From NCBI RefSeq assembly GCF_030864355.1, contig NC_083393.1, forward strand, positions 2,604,001 to 2,668,000: a stretch of DNA of 64,000 bases. The letters run 5' to 3'. This document shows positions 35,597 through 46,398 of this stretch, in pieces (within the stretch, counting starts at the first letter, position 1; the number at the start of each line of letters is the position of its first letter). The notes beneath the pieces are model-generated. The model was not told the DNA's origin. It was given only the letters and a program-made list of their open reading frames with translations, and searched no databases. This DNA is from Cutaneotrichosporon cavernicola (Eukaryota > Basidiomycota > Tremellomycetes > Trichosporonales > Trichosporonaceae). The translations under genes and the position numbers were made by a program.

Positions 35597-38500
35597 ATGG
35601 AGGCAAAGCCCAAGTAAGTATCATATAAAATGCTTTGGTCTGTCGCGCGACGCGCCAAATAGCGCCGACGGGCGCGGTGGATGCGTTGACGCAGTGGATG
35701 AGTGGATGGGGATGGGCACGCGCAGGCGCGAGGGTGGAGGGCGGCGGACATGGCGCACATGGCGTAAGCGCGTTGGTGGATATGAGCCGGGCCGTGCGTG
35801 AGACCCGGTGGAGGCGTGTTCCCTCCTTGCCACCTTGCACTAGTGGCCGCGTCGCGCTTCATTGCGTGGGGGCGAAGGGGAAGTGGAGTTGACGAGGCGC
35901 ACATTAGTCGCTCTCAAGTCGTGGCGTTACTGTTTACACTGTTCATCATGTCGCGACGGATCTACATGTTTCGTCCCGCTCACACCAGCTTCCAAGGCCA
36001 ACTGGGACAACAGCACGGGCAAGGCCAACCGGGCCATCCGAACCCATCGATGTCCAACTCTGGACCCACAGGCGCCTCGCCAGCCCCAGGCCTCCTCCCC
36101 GCCCTTTCCCCCGAGATGTCCAACCACCCGTACCCGCAAATGCAGCAGATCCGAGCCCCGCCTGGTGGGATGCACGGCGGCCCTCCCCCACCCCAGCAGC
36201 AGCAACAACAACCTGGCAGGCGCGGGTCGCGCACGCACACGCCGCAAAGCTCGCAGCATAATGTGTTTCAGGCAGTCATGGGCCCACGACCCGGCGAGGT
36301 GCCCCAGGGCGAGATTGGTGGACCTGGTAACGTCAAAGTGTACGCGTCGGCGTACTCGCAGATCCCGGTCTACGAGGCCATGATCCGCAACATTAGCGTC
36401 ATGCGGCGCATGGCGGACAGTTGGGTCAACGCGACGCAGATCCTCAAGGTCGCGGGCATCTCTAAGAGTGTGCGCACCAAGATGCTCGAGAAGCAAGTGC
36501 AGTCGCAGCAGCACGAGAAGGTACAGGGTGGATGTGAGTTGCCAACAGCATGTTGAGCTAACAACAGACGGCAAATACCAGGGGACATGGATCCCGCTCG
36601 ACCGCGGGCGCGCGCTCGCTGAGCAGGTCGGCGTGTTACAGTATCTAGCGCCAATCTTCGACTTTGTGCCGTCGCCGAGTGGCCCGCCGGCGCTGCCGAT
36701 GCGTGGCAACACCCCCAACAAAGCGGCCGCCGGCAGGCACCCTGGCATGATGCCGCCCGGTTCGACCAGCTCGGGCGGCCGCATGATGTCGCCTTTCCAG
36801 CACACTGGCAACGTCCCCCTTCCTCCTCAGTTTGCTCAGCAACACATGGGACCAGGGGGACCTGAGTTGATGGGCCCTGGCGGTCCGCAGATGCTCTACC
36901 CGCCTCCGCAAGGCCAGCACATGCAGCAAGGCCCGATGTTCTTCCACCCAGGCCAACAGCCGCCGCCACACCCCGGCATGCAGCCCCTCCACCACCAGCA
37001 TCCCGGCCACCCAGGACCACCGCATCCCCACCACCCAATGCACCAGATGGGCTTTGATCAGGGTCCTCCGCAGCCGCAGCAGCAGCAGATGCGTCTCGAG
37101 GGTCCCATCGAGATGCAGCAGCGGCAACAGCCACCGCAACAGCAACAACAACAGCAGCAACAACAGCAACAGGGGCCGCTTCCGCCGCAGTTGCAGACAC
37201 CAGCGATCATCAACGGACACGGCGGGCCAGGTCCAATGCAGGGCCTGCCACCACCCCCATCAACTGACGTGTACGTCGACCAGTTCGGCCAGCCGCAACC
37301 GATTAGTGGCGCTCCGCGACCAGCTGTTGGCGGTGAGCAAGGGGAAAACGGAGAACCACCTGTCAAGCGCCAACGAACCGGTGACGCTGCTCCTTCGACA
37401 GGGAAGGAGGAGGCTACGTCAAACGACGACGACGATGACGACGACGAGATGCGTGACAAGCCACCTCTGCCTCCCAACTTGCGCCTTAGCACAAAGCCGT
37501 TCAAGCCACGCCTCAGCGCCGAGTCGCACCGACGCAGACAGCAGTTGCTGTCGCTGTTCTCGAGCGGCAAGGTCGACGTGCGGCAGGTCTTCGAGATGGC
37601 GCCAGACGCCACGCTGGACTGGGACATTGACATGGTGATCGACGAACAGGGCCACACGGCGCTGCATTGGGCGTGCGCGCTGGGACACATGAACATTATT
37701 AAGCAGCTGGTCGAGCTTGGCGCCGATATCCACCGCGGTAACTATGCAGGCGAGACCCCGCTTATCCGGTCGGTGCTCACGACGAACCACGCCGACGCAG
37801 GCACTTTCGGCGAGCTTCTTTCGGAGCACCTCGGCGCAAGCGTGCGTACTCTCGACCACGCATACTGCTCCGTCATCCACCACATTGCCTTTTCATCCGG
37901 CCTCAAAGGCCGCCAGGCCCCAGCGAGGGGATACATGGCCGAGGTGTTGGGGTACGTCGCGCGCGAGCAGAGCAAGGACAAGGAGAAGCGGCTCAACGGC
38001 GGGTCGCCTGCCGAGGGTATCAGCCTTAAGCTCCTCGTGGATCTTCAGGACCTGCGCGGGGACACGGCGCTCAACGTTGCTGCGCGAATGGGGTCCAAGC
38101 CGCTTGTGAATCTACTGCTCGACGCTGGTGCGGACAAGATCAAGACGAACAAGTTGGGCCTCAGACCCGTCGACTTTGGCGTTGAGGTCGACGCACTCAC
38201 GGTTGCGACAAAGGAGGCGGTCGTAGGACAACTCAAGAGCGAGGTCAAGCGGCCGGAGAAACGGAGCCAGGACGTTCTGAAGAGTGAGTACTGGGACCTC
38301 TACCGAGCTGACCGCAGACATTGCTGGCATCTTCGAGGCCATGAACAACACTTTCGGCAACGAGATGGAGCAGCACGTGGTTGCGCTTTCTGAGGTGGAG
38401 AAGAACGTGCGCGTCGCGACTCGCTCCCTCGCCGAGAAACGGCAGCAGGTCGACGCGGCGCGGGAAAAGCTCGCGACGTTGGAGCAGCAGGCTGAACGCG

Positions 38501-39132
38501 CGGCCAACGCGAAACGCGCCCTCGACGCACCGGACGCCGACTGGACGGGACGCACGGTGCTCAAGGGCGAGACGGCGCCGCCGCCAGCGTTCGGGATTGG
38601 GCTGCCGCTCCTCCCCGGCGCGGGCCCCAGAGCTGACGAGGAGGAGAAGATCGAGGACCTCCCGCTCCCGGCCAAGGACAAGGAGGGTGCGCTCGTCGCG
38701 CTCCGTCGCATCGCTGCGTGGGAGGAACGGGCAGCCAAGCTCCTCGAAGAACGAGCGGCCGAGTTGGAGGGCGATGGTGCGGACCGCGCGATCAAGTACC
38801 GAAAGGTCATTGCTTTGTGTGCGAAGGTCTCGGTGGACCAGGTTGATGATGTGAGTTGGCTTGGACACCAGTGTTGCGACACACGGGGCGGAGTGAGTCC
38901 GCAGGGATGTCGACAGATCCGCGGGAATGGCGCAACGCGGCACCGCCGCGACGCGCGTCGAGTCTCGGCCTGCCACGACTATGACGCATCTCCTAGCAGT
39001 CCCTAACCTTACCTGTACTAACTTTAGATGCTCGACGGCTTGACCACTGCAGTGGAGTCGGATGGACGGGCTATCGACCTCTCCCGCATTTCGGGACTGG
39101 TTACAAGACTACGGCGTGCCCCTGTTTCGTAG
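35597..39132 (+). CDS. MBP1: APSES/KilA-N plus ankyrin transcription factor, Mbp1-like (MBF complex)
   Basis: DNA-binding subunit of the MBF/SBF G1-S cell-cycle regulator. Five exons: 35597-35613, 35989-36533, 36568-38283, 38318-38850, 39028-39132, exactly 972 codons. The 17-nt first exon (MEAKP) sits after a strong leader; starting instead at Met 35948 avoids the first intron but leaves an unusual N-terminus. The APSES domain has NVKVYASAYSQIPVYEAMIR, MRRMADSWVNATQILKVAGI and, restored across an intron, [20 protein letters not shown]. A Gln/Pro/Met-rich linker with poly-Gln follows. Ankyrin repeats are GHTALHWACALGHMNIIKQL, AGETPLIRSVLTTNHADAGT and RGDTALNVAARMGSKPLVNL. The C-terminus is a heptad-like coiled coil (SEVEKNVRVATRSLAEKRQQ) expected to bind a Swi6-type partner. 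Confidence 0.93.
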
Positions 39133-39555
39133 GCGGCGGGCTCGTCGTGGCGTCATAGAGGGCCATGGTTGGCCAATCACGACCGCTCTGAACGGAAAGG
39201 GGGCGGGCTGCTGCGGAGCTGGAGGTGTGATCGGACAGGGTTGTCACGATTGTCGTATGTGCTTGTATGACGTATGGACTCTGACGTGCGGAATCACTGC
39301 GGGCGGAGTTGGGAATGTACAAGTGGTGTCCGCGCGACCCCACTGCTCACCATGACGGAACGGGACCTGTCGGTGGGCATGGCCATGACGTGCTGTGTGG
39401 AGCCGGGAGAGCAGCCAAGCCATGGAGCTCGAATCATTCACCTCTCCGCGCTCTCACTGTCGGCCGAGTCAGGAGAGTAGGCACGGCATGGACAGGTAGA
39501 TGAGCTGAAGCATGTGGGAAATGGAAAGGGTATGACGTTGAGCCTGTTGTGACCG

Positions 39556-39563
39556 TGACGTCA
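39556..39563. promoter_or_regulatory. Palindromic CRE (TGACGTCA)
   Basis: Perfect 8-bp cAMP-response/ATF-type element, 194 bp upstream of the Hsp12-like start. bZIP (Atf1/Sko1-type) factors bind this site in fungi and drive stress genes. Confidence 0.6.
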
Positions 39564-39644
39564 TCCACCTTTCAACAATGCCACGTTGGCGAGTGGCAGC
39601 ACGTTGAAGGCAGAAGCAAGCCAGCGCTACCAACCTCTGGGACA

Positions 39645-39650
39645 TATAAG
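39645..39650 (+). promoter_or_regulatory. TATA box of the Hsp12-like gene
   Basis: ACATATAAG context at 39642-39650, about 105 bp before the start codon. TATA-containing promoters are typical of strongly inducible stress genes. Confidence 0.6.
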
Positions 39651-39749
39651 CAGAGCGGCACGCTCTCAACTCTCCATTCTCTACGCCTCAAAGCTCTCTC
39701 TACTCTCTCTCTCGCCACTACACCCCTCGCTCTACTCAACACTCCAACA

Positions 39750-40014
39750 ATGTCTGACATCGGCCGCCAGGGACTCGGGGACAAGGTGAGTCGAGTGTGG
39801 CACCTATCTTATTCCTCAAATCATCAACTCACACCAGCTCTCCTCGGCTACGAAGCCCGACTCGCAGAAGTCTATGCTCGAGCAGGCCGGCGACTTTGTC
39901 AAGGGCAAGGCCGACGCTGTTGCCTCGGCCGTCCAGCCCCAGCAGGAGAAGTCGACCACGCAGAAGGTTGGCGATGCCCTCTCGTCCGACAACACGAACC
40001 GCAACGTTGCCTAG
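39750..40014 (+). CDS. HSP12: Hsp12/Hsp9-like small stress protein (70 aa)
   Basis: Small, highly soluble, membrane-associating stress protein induced by heat, osmotic shock and stationary phase. Exon 1 (39750-39785) gives MSDIGRQGLGDK. A 52-nt intron ending cacaccag joins in phase 0 to exon 2 (39838-40014): LSSATKPDSQKSMLEQAGDF, VKGKADAVASAVQPQQEKST and TQKVGDALSSDNTNRNVA. This is the family pattern (MSD.GR..F/LGDK..S..PDSQKS..EQ..D.VKGKAD..A) and normal length. No Cys. The promoter carries a TATA box and CRE. Confidence 0.92.
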
Positions 40015-40270
40015 GCGCGATCTCCAACAGCGAAGCAGATATTTAGTTTTGGACAGGTTGATGCAGAAGTAGTTTAACAAGTACATATCCTTGGTCGCCA
40101 CTGACGCCTGTAATTTAGGACAGCTAGAGGTGGCCACTATTGAGAGCACTTGCCTAGATACTTAACAGTAAGTCGGGAAGTCGGACTGGGACAAGTTGCT
40201 CTAACATGAGAGAAGAGTCTCGTTCTCAAGATATGCCATTGCATCCGCGAGGTACGTTGTCAATAATCAC

Positions 40271-41310
40271 CTAAGTCACAACCCGCGAAGCAGTAACGTA
40301 AGCCTCCCACTCGCTCACCCCAAACCGCTCATAAAACCCCCGCATACTAACCCAATCAATGAACACGCCGTCCGCCCCACGGCGACCAAGCTTAACCATA
40401 GCGGCAGCCGTCAACCCAACTCCAGCCCCAGTTCCCCGTGCGGCAGAACTGACACCAACACATGCGATGGCGCCGCACGCCGTTCCTGATATTAGCCCAA
40501 TTTGTATGGGGACATACCGAGGGTATCGGGCCACGCGAGGCGTTCATGTGCCGGACTACCTGGCATAGCGGCGATCGTCGCTCCAATGACCCGGCCCTCG
40601 CGTAATGCGAGATAGATGTCTGCTTCTCGGCCGGCGTCGAAGAAAATAGGGAACAGGTCTGGCCAGCCACAAAAGGCCCCGAACTCGGCATACTCCATCT
40701 CCATCACCTCTTGCCTATCCCCCGCCGTGGCTGGACGGAAAGATACGCCCCTCTCCTCTGCCAGAGCGATGAAGCGTCCAAGTTCCACTGTCGGCGGGAG
40801 AGCCCCGTACAGGTCTATCGCGCGTTCGCCGAGGTTCCAGCCTCTCTTTTGGAAAAAGCCGGCCTCATGTTGGAGGCTCTCCGGGACGCCGGGGAAGATA
40901 CGTGGAAACGCCGAACCGAGCTGGATCGCCCCCTCTTTCGCTGGTGGCGAAGAGAGAGTAAAGCTCCCCCGTACTGCGGTTTCCAAATACTCGATGGCGG
41001 TGGAATGGATCGTCGAACCAATCCCCTGCTTCTGGTGGTTGGGATGAACGAGTAGGACCGCGAGGCCGCCGCGGAGGTGTTGAGATTTCGGGTCGGGCGC
41101 GCATCCCGAGCGGATGGTGTAGGTTAGCGCCCAGCCTACTACCTCTTCCGAGAGGGAGGCGACGAAGACGCGCGCCGTGGGATAGTTCAGTAGGGCGTGG
41201 AGTTTGGAGTGCGGGAGGACGTAGGGGGGATTCGTCCCGAGCGTGGCCTGCCAGATTGCGTGCAGTGCCTCTGTGGGTGCTCCGGGAGTGTACGACGTTA
41301 TGTCTACCAT
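40271..41310 (-). CDS. GNAT-family N-acetyltransferase, probably two GNAT folds
   Basis: Acetyl-CoA-dependent N-acetyltransferase of unknown substrate. Start MVDITSYTPGAPTEALHAIW at 41310. The acetyl-CoA loop of the first fold is GLAVLLVHPNHQKQGIGSTI (Q-x-x-G-I/x-G pattern). A second, weaker fold begins VSFRPATAGDRQEVMEMEYA and contains DIYLALREGRVIGATIAAM. A 32-nt intron (40486-40517, gtatgt to gctaatatcag) joins AWPDTLG to TACGAIACVGV; without it the frame stops. The C-terminal GVGLTAAAMVKLGRRGADGV and GFYERFGVSEWEAYVTASRV complete the second fold (alpha helix then YxxxGF-like motif). Paired-GNAT proteins of this size are common in fungi. Confidence 0.88.
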
Positions 41311-41535
41311 GTTAGATGTCAGTTGAGTAGTGAAGAGATGCAGAACAGAGCAGAGATGAGGTGGAAGTGTCAACATCGGGCCGATCGCCGAAATCACACC
41401 GAGTTCCGGAGGACCACCGGCAAACTCGGTTCGAGCCGACACCTACTTGACAACTGACTTTAGTCCACAGTTCAACTACCGCTCTCCAGGCACCACTCAG
41501 AATCACGACACCCTGCCAGGGAGCTTGACATCAAC

Positions 41536-41636
41536 GACTCCTTAACTCAGTTGGTAGAGTGTCAGATTCCAATGAGGAATACAGCTTCTCGTCGAGAGCA
41601 TCCTGGAGGTCGTCCGTTCAAGTCGGGCAGGGGTCG
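41536..41636 (+). tRNA. tRNA-Trp(CCA), intron-containing
   Basis: Acceptor GACTCCT/AGGGGTC (with G-T pair), D arm ACTC/GAGT, anticodon stem TCAGA/CCTGG (A31-C39 mismatch next to the loop), anticodon CCA at 41569-41571, T arm GTCCG-TTCAAGT-CGGGC. A 28-nt intron (41573-41600) follows position 37, as in other fungal tRNA-Trp genes. T-run terminator at 41657-41661. Confidence 0.92.
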
Positions 41637-42082
41637 TGAGCGCGTTCAGCGCCTGCTTTTTGCGCATTGCTGTGCATTGCTGCGTGTTGGAAGGTGAGGG
41701 AGGTGACAATGAAGCTGACTGATGAAGGAGTGGGCCGTTGGAGGGAGTGGAAAAGGCGGTGGATGCAGATTTGTTGGTCCCGGTCCGATATTGAGCTCTG
41801 CGCGGGCGGTACGTGTATGGTTGAGCAGAGTGTAGATTCAGTGGTGTTTGGGTGAGTTTGATGGGTTTGCATTTATGGTTGGTGCGAGGCAAGGTAGTGT
41901 TGCGCTGTGGCAACTCCAACTGTTCCGCAGTAGGCTTCTGGCAACCAGGTCTGAATCCTCAGGCGGTGTTCTGAACGATCGCCCAATTCGTTGCCACTCG
42001 GGCAGCCGCCATCCTTCTCACCACAAACACGCGCAGATGCTATGCTATACATGTTTACTTCTAGGCTAGCCGCTGTCGCTCG
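41637..42082. other. Spacer, 3' of COG7
   Basis: 446 bp between tRNA-Trp and the COG7 stop codon. Contains the Pol III T-run; nothing else seen. Confidence 0.4.
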
Positions 42083-44812
42083 CTACGCCGTCCAACTCCT
42101 CAACCGCCCGACGTTGACCCAGGCGCCCTTGCCATCGCTTCGTCTCCGCCACTCCCCTTCGTCCTTGCACTCGGCCGCCTCGCGCCACCGCTCCAGATCC
42201 TCCCACTCGACATCGAGCGCTCTTACCGCGTTGGAGAGGTACGTAAGGTCGCTCGTGAGTTGTGCCGCTCCGGGCGCAGTGAGTGTGCGGATGGCGGGAA
42301 GGGTCGTGCGTGTAAGGCTGGATAGCAGAGAAAGGGCGAGCGAAGACACCCAGGTCGAGAGGACCGCCTCGGGCGTGAGTGTCGGCTTTGTAGCCGCCGC
42401 GAGTGAGGTGACGGCAGTGGTTGGTCCGGGTGAGGCCTGTCCACTTCCCACTGCGCTTGATGGACGCTCCTCCTCCTTCGGAGCAAGGAGCTCCCGCAGG
42501 GAGTCGACGTCAACGAAGGGGAGGGTCTCAATGGAGAATGCCAGGGCGTCGTCCGCGGCGTATACTTCAAACACGCGCAGGAGGTTGAGCAGGCCCTCCG
42601 ACACCCGGAGGATGGTGTCAGTCGGCGAGAGAGAGAAAGACGGGATGGCGAGCTCGCCGCGCCGCGCGGGCTTCTCAGGCTGCGACCATACGCTAAGAGC
42701 GGGATACGCGTCGAGGTGGCTTTGGAGAGGCCGCAGGATGATGCTCTGGAGGAACACCTGGGCGGAGCTGGTAAATGACGAGAGCGCCTCGTGTGCGGCG
42801 GGGAGGGGGTAGGCGTCGCCGCTGAGACCAGAGATGAGCGAGTGCAGCTCGACGCTATTAAGCGTGCTCTGTTGGATAAGGGTGATCGCGCCGAGCGTCG
42901 TGTCTGTTCGCTGGAACATAAGACCGTCGGCGGGCGTCACTGCCAATGTCGGGCCGATGCCAGCTAGCGCGGTATACAGCCTGCGCTCGAACGACTCGAG
43001 ACGGTCGCGCACGTCCTGGCACGCCTCGAGGACATGCATCCCCAGTTGGAACGCGCCCCAGTCCTGCGGGGAATAGTCGAGCCCCTCGAGGTCGAGAGTG
43101 TCATGTCCGGCCCCACGGCGTGCAGCGGCGCGCGCCGATTCAATGATACCCTTATTGTCGCCCAGGAAAGCCGCAACGGTACCGGCTAACGCATCAAGGA
43201 GCCCGAGAGCGCCGTACCCGTGCGTGAACGCGACGCAGCGTCCTACAGCGTCCTCGGCCAGGGCGAAGAGCGTCGTCGCGCGGCTCGTAAGGGTGCGCGC
43301 TGGATTCTCCTCACTGATCTCGCCGTTGAGGGGCGGGTCATTCGCAAGCAGATAACCGAGGTACTTCTTCTCCATGGATGGATAGGACACCTGGAGGTCA
43401 AGGAAGGGCTCGTAGAGGCTGCTCTCCCATCCCGTTGGCGAAGAGACCTCCGGCGCAAACGAGAAAGTGCGGGAGAACCGATGCGAGACACTCATATGAC
43501 GCGGGTGTGGCGAGGCGAAGGACGGACTAGATAAGCTGGGTTCGCGCCGCGAGCGCGCGGCTGGGGATGCAGGGCCTGCTGGGGAGAGGCTGCCACTGAC
43601 ATGCGAGACGCGGCGGTCGAGACCCGACAGCTTGTCCATAACACCTTGAACGGAGTGCCCGAACTCCTCGGTCGCCTTGAAGGTGCGGATGAGTTCAGGC
43701 AGCGCCTGCGCGCCGTGGTACTCGGCGATTGCGGAGAGGCGAGAATCCATCGACGGCGAAAGGTCGTCGAGTGCAGCCTGGAAGAACGAGCCGAGCACGT
43801 TGGCGGTCGACTCCGCGGGGAAGATGGCTGCAATCTGCGCCTTCTCAGCATTCAATGTGGTCAGGACAGTAGCGTAGAAACGTGGTAGGAAAGTGGCGAA
43901 CAGCACACCGTCCTCCTCTGAGGAGGGGTCGTCGGCGTCGGAGAGCACGGCCTCGGCCCATGCCTTGGAGATCGGCGCACGCCGTGCGGCAAAGTAGTAG
44001 TTCTGGAACTCGCTGCCGCGGTCCATCATGCGGAACACGTCGTGGAAGCTTGCACACTCGCGTGTGTCAACGCGAGCGATAGCGTCCTTGAGAGCAGCAC
44101 TGAGGGCGGTCTCGAGCTCGTTCTGCAGCGACACAAGCAGGGAAGACTTGCTCTCGTACTCGCCCTCGGCGGACTGGAAGACGCGCAGGCTCTTTGCGGC
44201 CTCGGCGAGCCGCTCGCCAGCCTTGGTCCAGCTTTTCTCGGCGACGAGACTCGTGATCTCGCCCTCGAGCGTGCTCCAGCTCTCGGCCTCGGCGAGGATA
44301 TCGCGCGCGCTCTCCATGCGCGTCTTCAGCTTGTCGAGGTGGCCCAGTCGTTCCAGGGCGCGGTGGGTTCGAGCCTCGTCGCCCTCCACCTCCGCCGGCG
44401 CTGCCTGCCGCGCTACTCTGTCCTGCACAAGGTGCAGGGAGGACTGGAGGGATACGGCGCTCTCGCGCATGAACTGCAGGTCGTACGTCAGGCGCGGGAC
44501 GTTGCGGCTGATGTCGTGGATGCTCTGCTCAAGCGCGCTGGACGTGTCCTGCGAAAGGAGGGAGAGGCGGGTCAGCAACTCGGTTAGCTGCCGGTCTATG
44601 GGGCCGAGGTCAGGCGCCATCTGGCCCGACGGCAGAGCTGGGGCCAGGTGCGGCGCGAGGATGGTGTTTAGGAACGCCGGGACATCGTCGTCGTAACAGT
44701 CGAGAGCGGAGGCGAGGGCGCCGAGCGAGGTAAGAGGATCGGGTGTCTCGGACAGCAGTGGTGGGTCGGTGAGGTCGACGACAGCTGGCTCGCCAGCTGC
44801 TGCGCTCGCCAT
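42083..44812 (-). CDS. COG7: Conserved oligomeric Golgi complex subunit 7
   Basis: Lobe-B subunit of the COG tethering complex, which directs retrograde vesicles within the Golgi. A single open frame of 909 codons from MASAAAGEPAVVDLTDPP (44812; an upstream in-frame Met at 44905 is less likely). The N-terminus has ALDCYDDDVPAFLNTILAPH, then a helical coiled-coil stretch. The diagnostic COG7 block follows: ALERLGHLDKLKTRMESARD, ILAEAESWSTLEGEITSLVA, EKSWTKAGERLAEAAKSLRV and RGSEFQNYYFAARRAPISKA. The rest is helical, ending near VEWEDLERWREAAECKDEGE. It is unusual here in having no intron. Divergent from the XLF-like gene, 175 bp away. Confidence 0.87.
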   Translation of the reverse strand: MASAAAGEPAVVDLTDPPLLSETPDPLTSLGALASALDCYDDDVPAFLNTILAPHLAPALPSGQMAPDLGPIDRQLTELLTRLSLLSQDTSSALEQSIHDISRNVPRLTYDLQFMRESAVSLQSSLHLVQDRVARQAAPAEVEGDEARTHRALERLGHLDKLKTRMESARDILAEAESWSTLEGEITSLVAEKSWTKAGERLAEAAKSLRVFQSAEGEYESKSSLLVSLQNELETALSAALKDAIARVDTRECASFHDVFRMMDRGSEFQNYYFAARRAPISKAWAEAVLSDADDPSSEEDGVLFATFLPRFYATVLTTLNAEKAQIAAIFPAESTANVLGSFFQAALDDLSPSMDSRLSAIAEYHGAQALPELIRTFKATEEFGHSVQGVMDKLSGLDRRVSHVSGSLSPAGPASPAARSRREPSLSSPSFASPHPRHMSVSHRFSRTFSFAPEVSSPTGWESSLYEPFLDLQVSYPSMEKKYLGYLLANDPPLNGEISEENPARTLTSRATTLFALAEDAVGRCVAFTHGYGALGLLDALAGTVAAFLGDNKGIIESARAAARRGAGHDTLDLEGLDYSPQDWGAFQLGMHVLEACQDVRDRLESFERRLYTALAGIGPTLAVTPADGLMFQRTDTTLGAITLIQQSTLNSVELHSLISGLSGDAYPLPAAHEALSSFTSSAQVFLQSIILRPLQSHLDAYPALSVWSQPEKPARRGELAIPSFSLSPTDTILRVSEGLLNLLRVFEVYAADDALAFSIETLPFVDVDSLRELLAPKEEERPSSAVGSGQASPGPTTAVTSLAAATKPTLTPEAVLSTWVSSLALSLLSSLTRTTLPAIRTLTAPGAAQLTSDLTYLSNAVRALDVEWEDLERWREAAECKDEGEWRRRSDGKGAWVNVGRLRSWTA

Positions 44813-44987
44813 GCTCCAGGATCTAATGTGAGATTGTCGAACGGCGCGTCGACATTGACCAGCGTGGAGGGGTGTGTGTGGAGGTCGATGCGGTACCAAA
44901 TCCACGTGGCCGTGAGAGCTACTCGCTTGCGAACCAAATAACCAGTCGCGCTTGCTTTCTCACTCCCCACCTTCCCCGACCCGAGTC
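44813..44987. promoter_or_regulatory. Short bidirectional promoter, COG7 / XLF-like
   Basis: Only 175 bp separates two divergent start codons, so the core promoters must overlap. No TATA motif seen. Confidence 0.6.
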
Positions 44988-46398
44988 ATGTCGACGTACA
45001 GCGAGGTGAGTGGCGACGGCTCACGCGCATTTTTATAACGTGACGCACTTTAGCGTGGGCCCGGCGTAGCATCTGCCAACTTGATCAGTTTCATCTCCCA
45101 GCTGACACCAGCGCTACGACGACGCGCTTTCCAAAGCCCCTTGGGTGGCCAAGACTTCCAACGGCCGCACCCTTCTCTTCGTAAGCTCTCATGACTCTGA
45201 TCTCAGCTAACGCAGAAAAACGCTCCTTACCCCGAACGCAAAGGGTATCTGTTCGCGGCAACAGATCTCGAGACCGTCTATTTCGAGGCGCTGCTCGGCG
45301 CGTCGGTAGCAACGCGTCTCGCCCAGGTCTCGGAGAGGGAAGGAAAAGAGACTGATGCTGGAATGGAGCAAGCTGAGGCCGCGTTGAGGTCGCTGGCCGA
45401 CGCGTTTGAAGGGGGTTGGGGGAACGCAAGCGTGGAAGCCGAAACGGACGATTATTTCGTGAGTTGGAGCGTTCCTTCCCGCCCACACAAGGGCGATGCG
45501 GCTAACGAAAAGCTAGACGAGGCTAACTGCAGGACGCCGTCTACTTCCTCCGCTCTGGAGATTTCGCGTGGCAGTTCAATATGACCGAGATGCGGGGGAG
45601 GCAGCCGCTCACTTTCATCGCCAAGCACCTTCTCTCGCCCTTCAGCGTGCTCATGGCCCAGGACCGCGGTGTAGAGGTACGTCAGCTTGACCGGCGCACT
45701 GGTTCTGACAGCAGCCAGCCGACCCCGAGCGCCCAGTGGACGCTGTCGCGGCTGTGCTCTCCGACAGCGGAGTTGCCCGTGCGTTACGACGCGTGACAGG
45801 TGCGCCGCCGCCGGCCTCGGGCAAGGCTACAGCCGCCGTCCCAGCATCACATAGACTCACACCGGTGCCGAAGAGGGAGCGCACCATCCCGCCAGCTACG
45901 CCGTCCGCGGCGACGCCGGCAATCACCCCGTCGCCTGAGCGGACGCCTTTAGCCCGCCCACCTACCCCGCCCAGAGCATCTGCCTCCCAGGCTTTACCAC
46001 CCATGATTCCGCCCTCCTCCCCGACTCCGGCAGCCAAACGCACACGTGCTTACGACTATGCCGCAGGTATCCTTCCCTCTTCCGGACCTGTCTCGCGTGG
46101 GGCTAGCACCGAACCGGGACGGTCGCGCAGCACGTCCCCGCTGAAGCGCGTCCTAGTTGCTGAGAGCACCGGCCTGCCTCCCAGTGTGCCGCCCATCCCG
46201 CCGTCTGACCCGCCGTCATCGGCCTCCGACCTGCCCTCGAGCACGCAGGATCCGCTGATCCCGACCCAGAAGAAGAAGAAGAGGAAGGACAAGAAGGCCG
46301 AGGAGGCAGAAGAGGAGGCTGAAGCGGATAAGCGACGTGCCGAAATGAAGCGGCGGATGGCCGCAGGTGGAGGTGGGCGGCTGGGACGCCGGCGGTAG
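44988..46398 (+). CDS. XLF/Nej1-like non-homologous end-joining factor
   Basis: Probable XRCC4-like factor that bridges Ku and ligase IV-XRCC4 at DNA breaks. Five exons. MSTYSE joins to RYDDALSKAPWVAKTSNGRT, then KNAPYPERKGYLFAATDLET with VYFEALLGASVATRLAQV. These match the XLF head (W-x-K...LLF.....Y..L.TDL..VW.E). Next come a coiled-coil-like stretch (GMEQAEAALRSLADAFEGGW), then DAVYFLRSGDFAWQFNMTEM and TFIAKHLLSPFSVLMAQD, the last strand and helix of the head. The long C-terminus is disordered and Ser/Pro-rich, and ends with a nuclear signal KKKKRKDKK and a basic RRMAAGGGGRLGRRR tail, where XLF proteins bind Ku. Sequence identity in this family is low, so the call is moderate. Confidence 0.65.

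Larger units (their letters stand above)
39133..39749. other. Spacer containing the Hsp12-like gene promoter
   Basis: 617 bp between Mbp1-like and Hsp12-like genes, both plus strand. Contains the CRE and TATA listed separately, and a pyrimidine-rich leader at 39660-39745 with a CCCCT stress-element-like pentamer at 39723. No gene seen. Confidence 0.5.
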
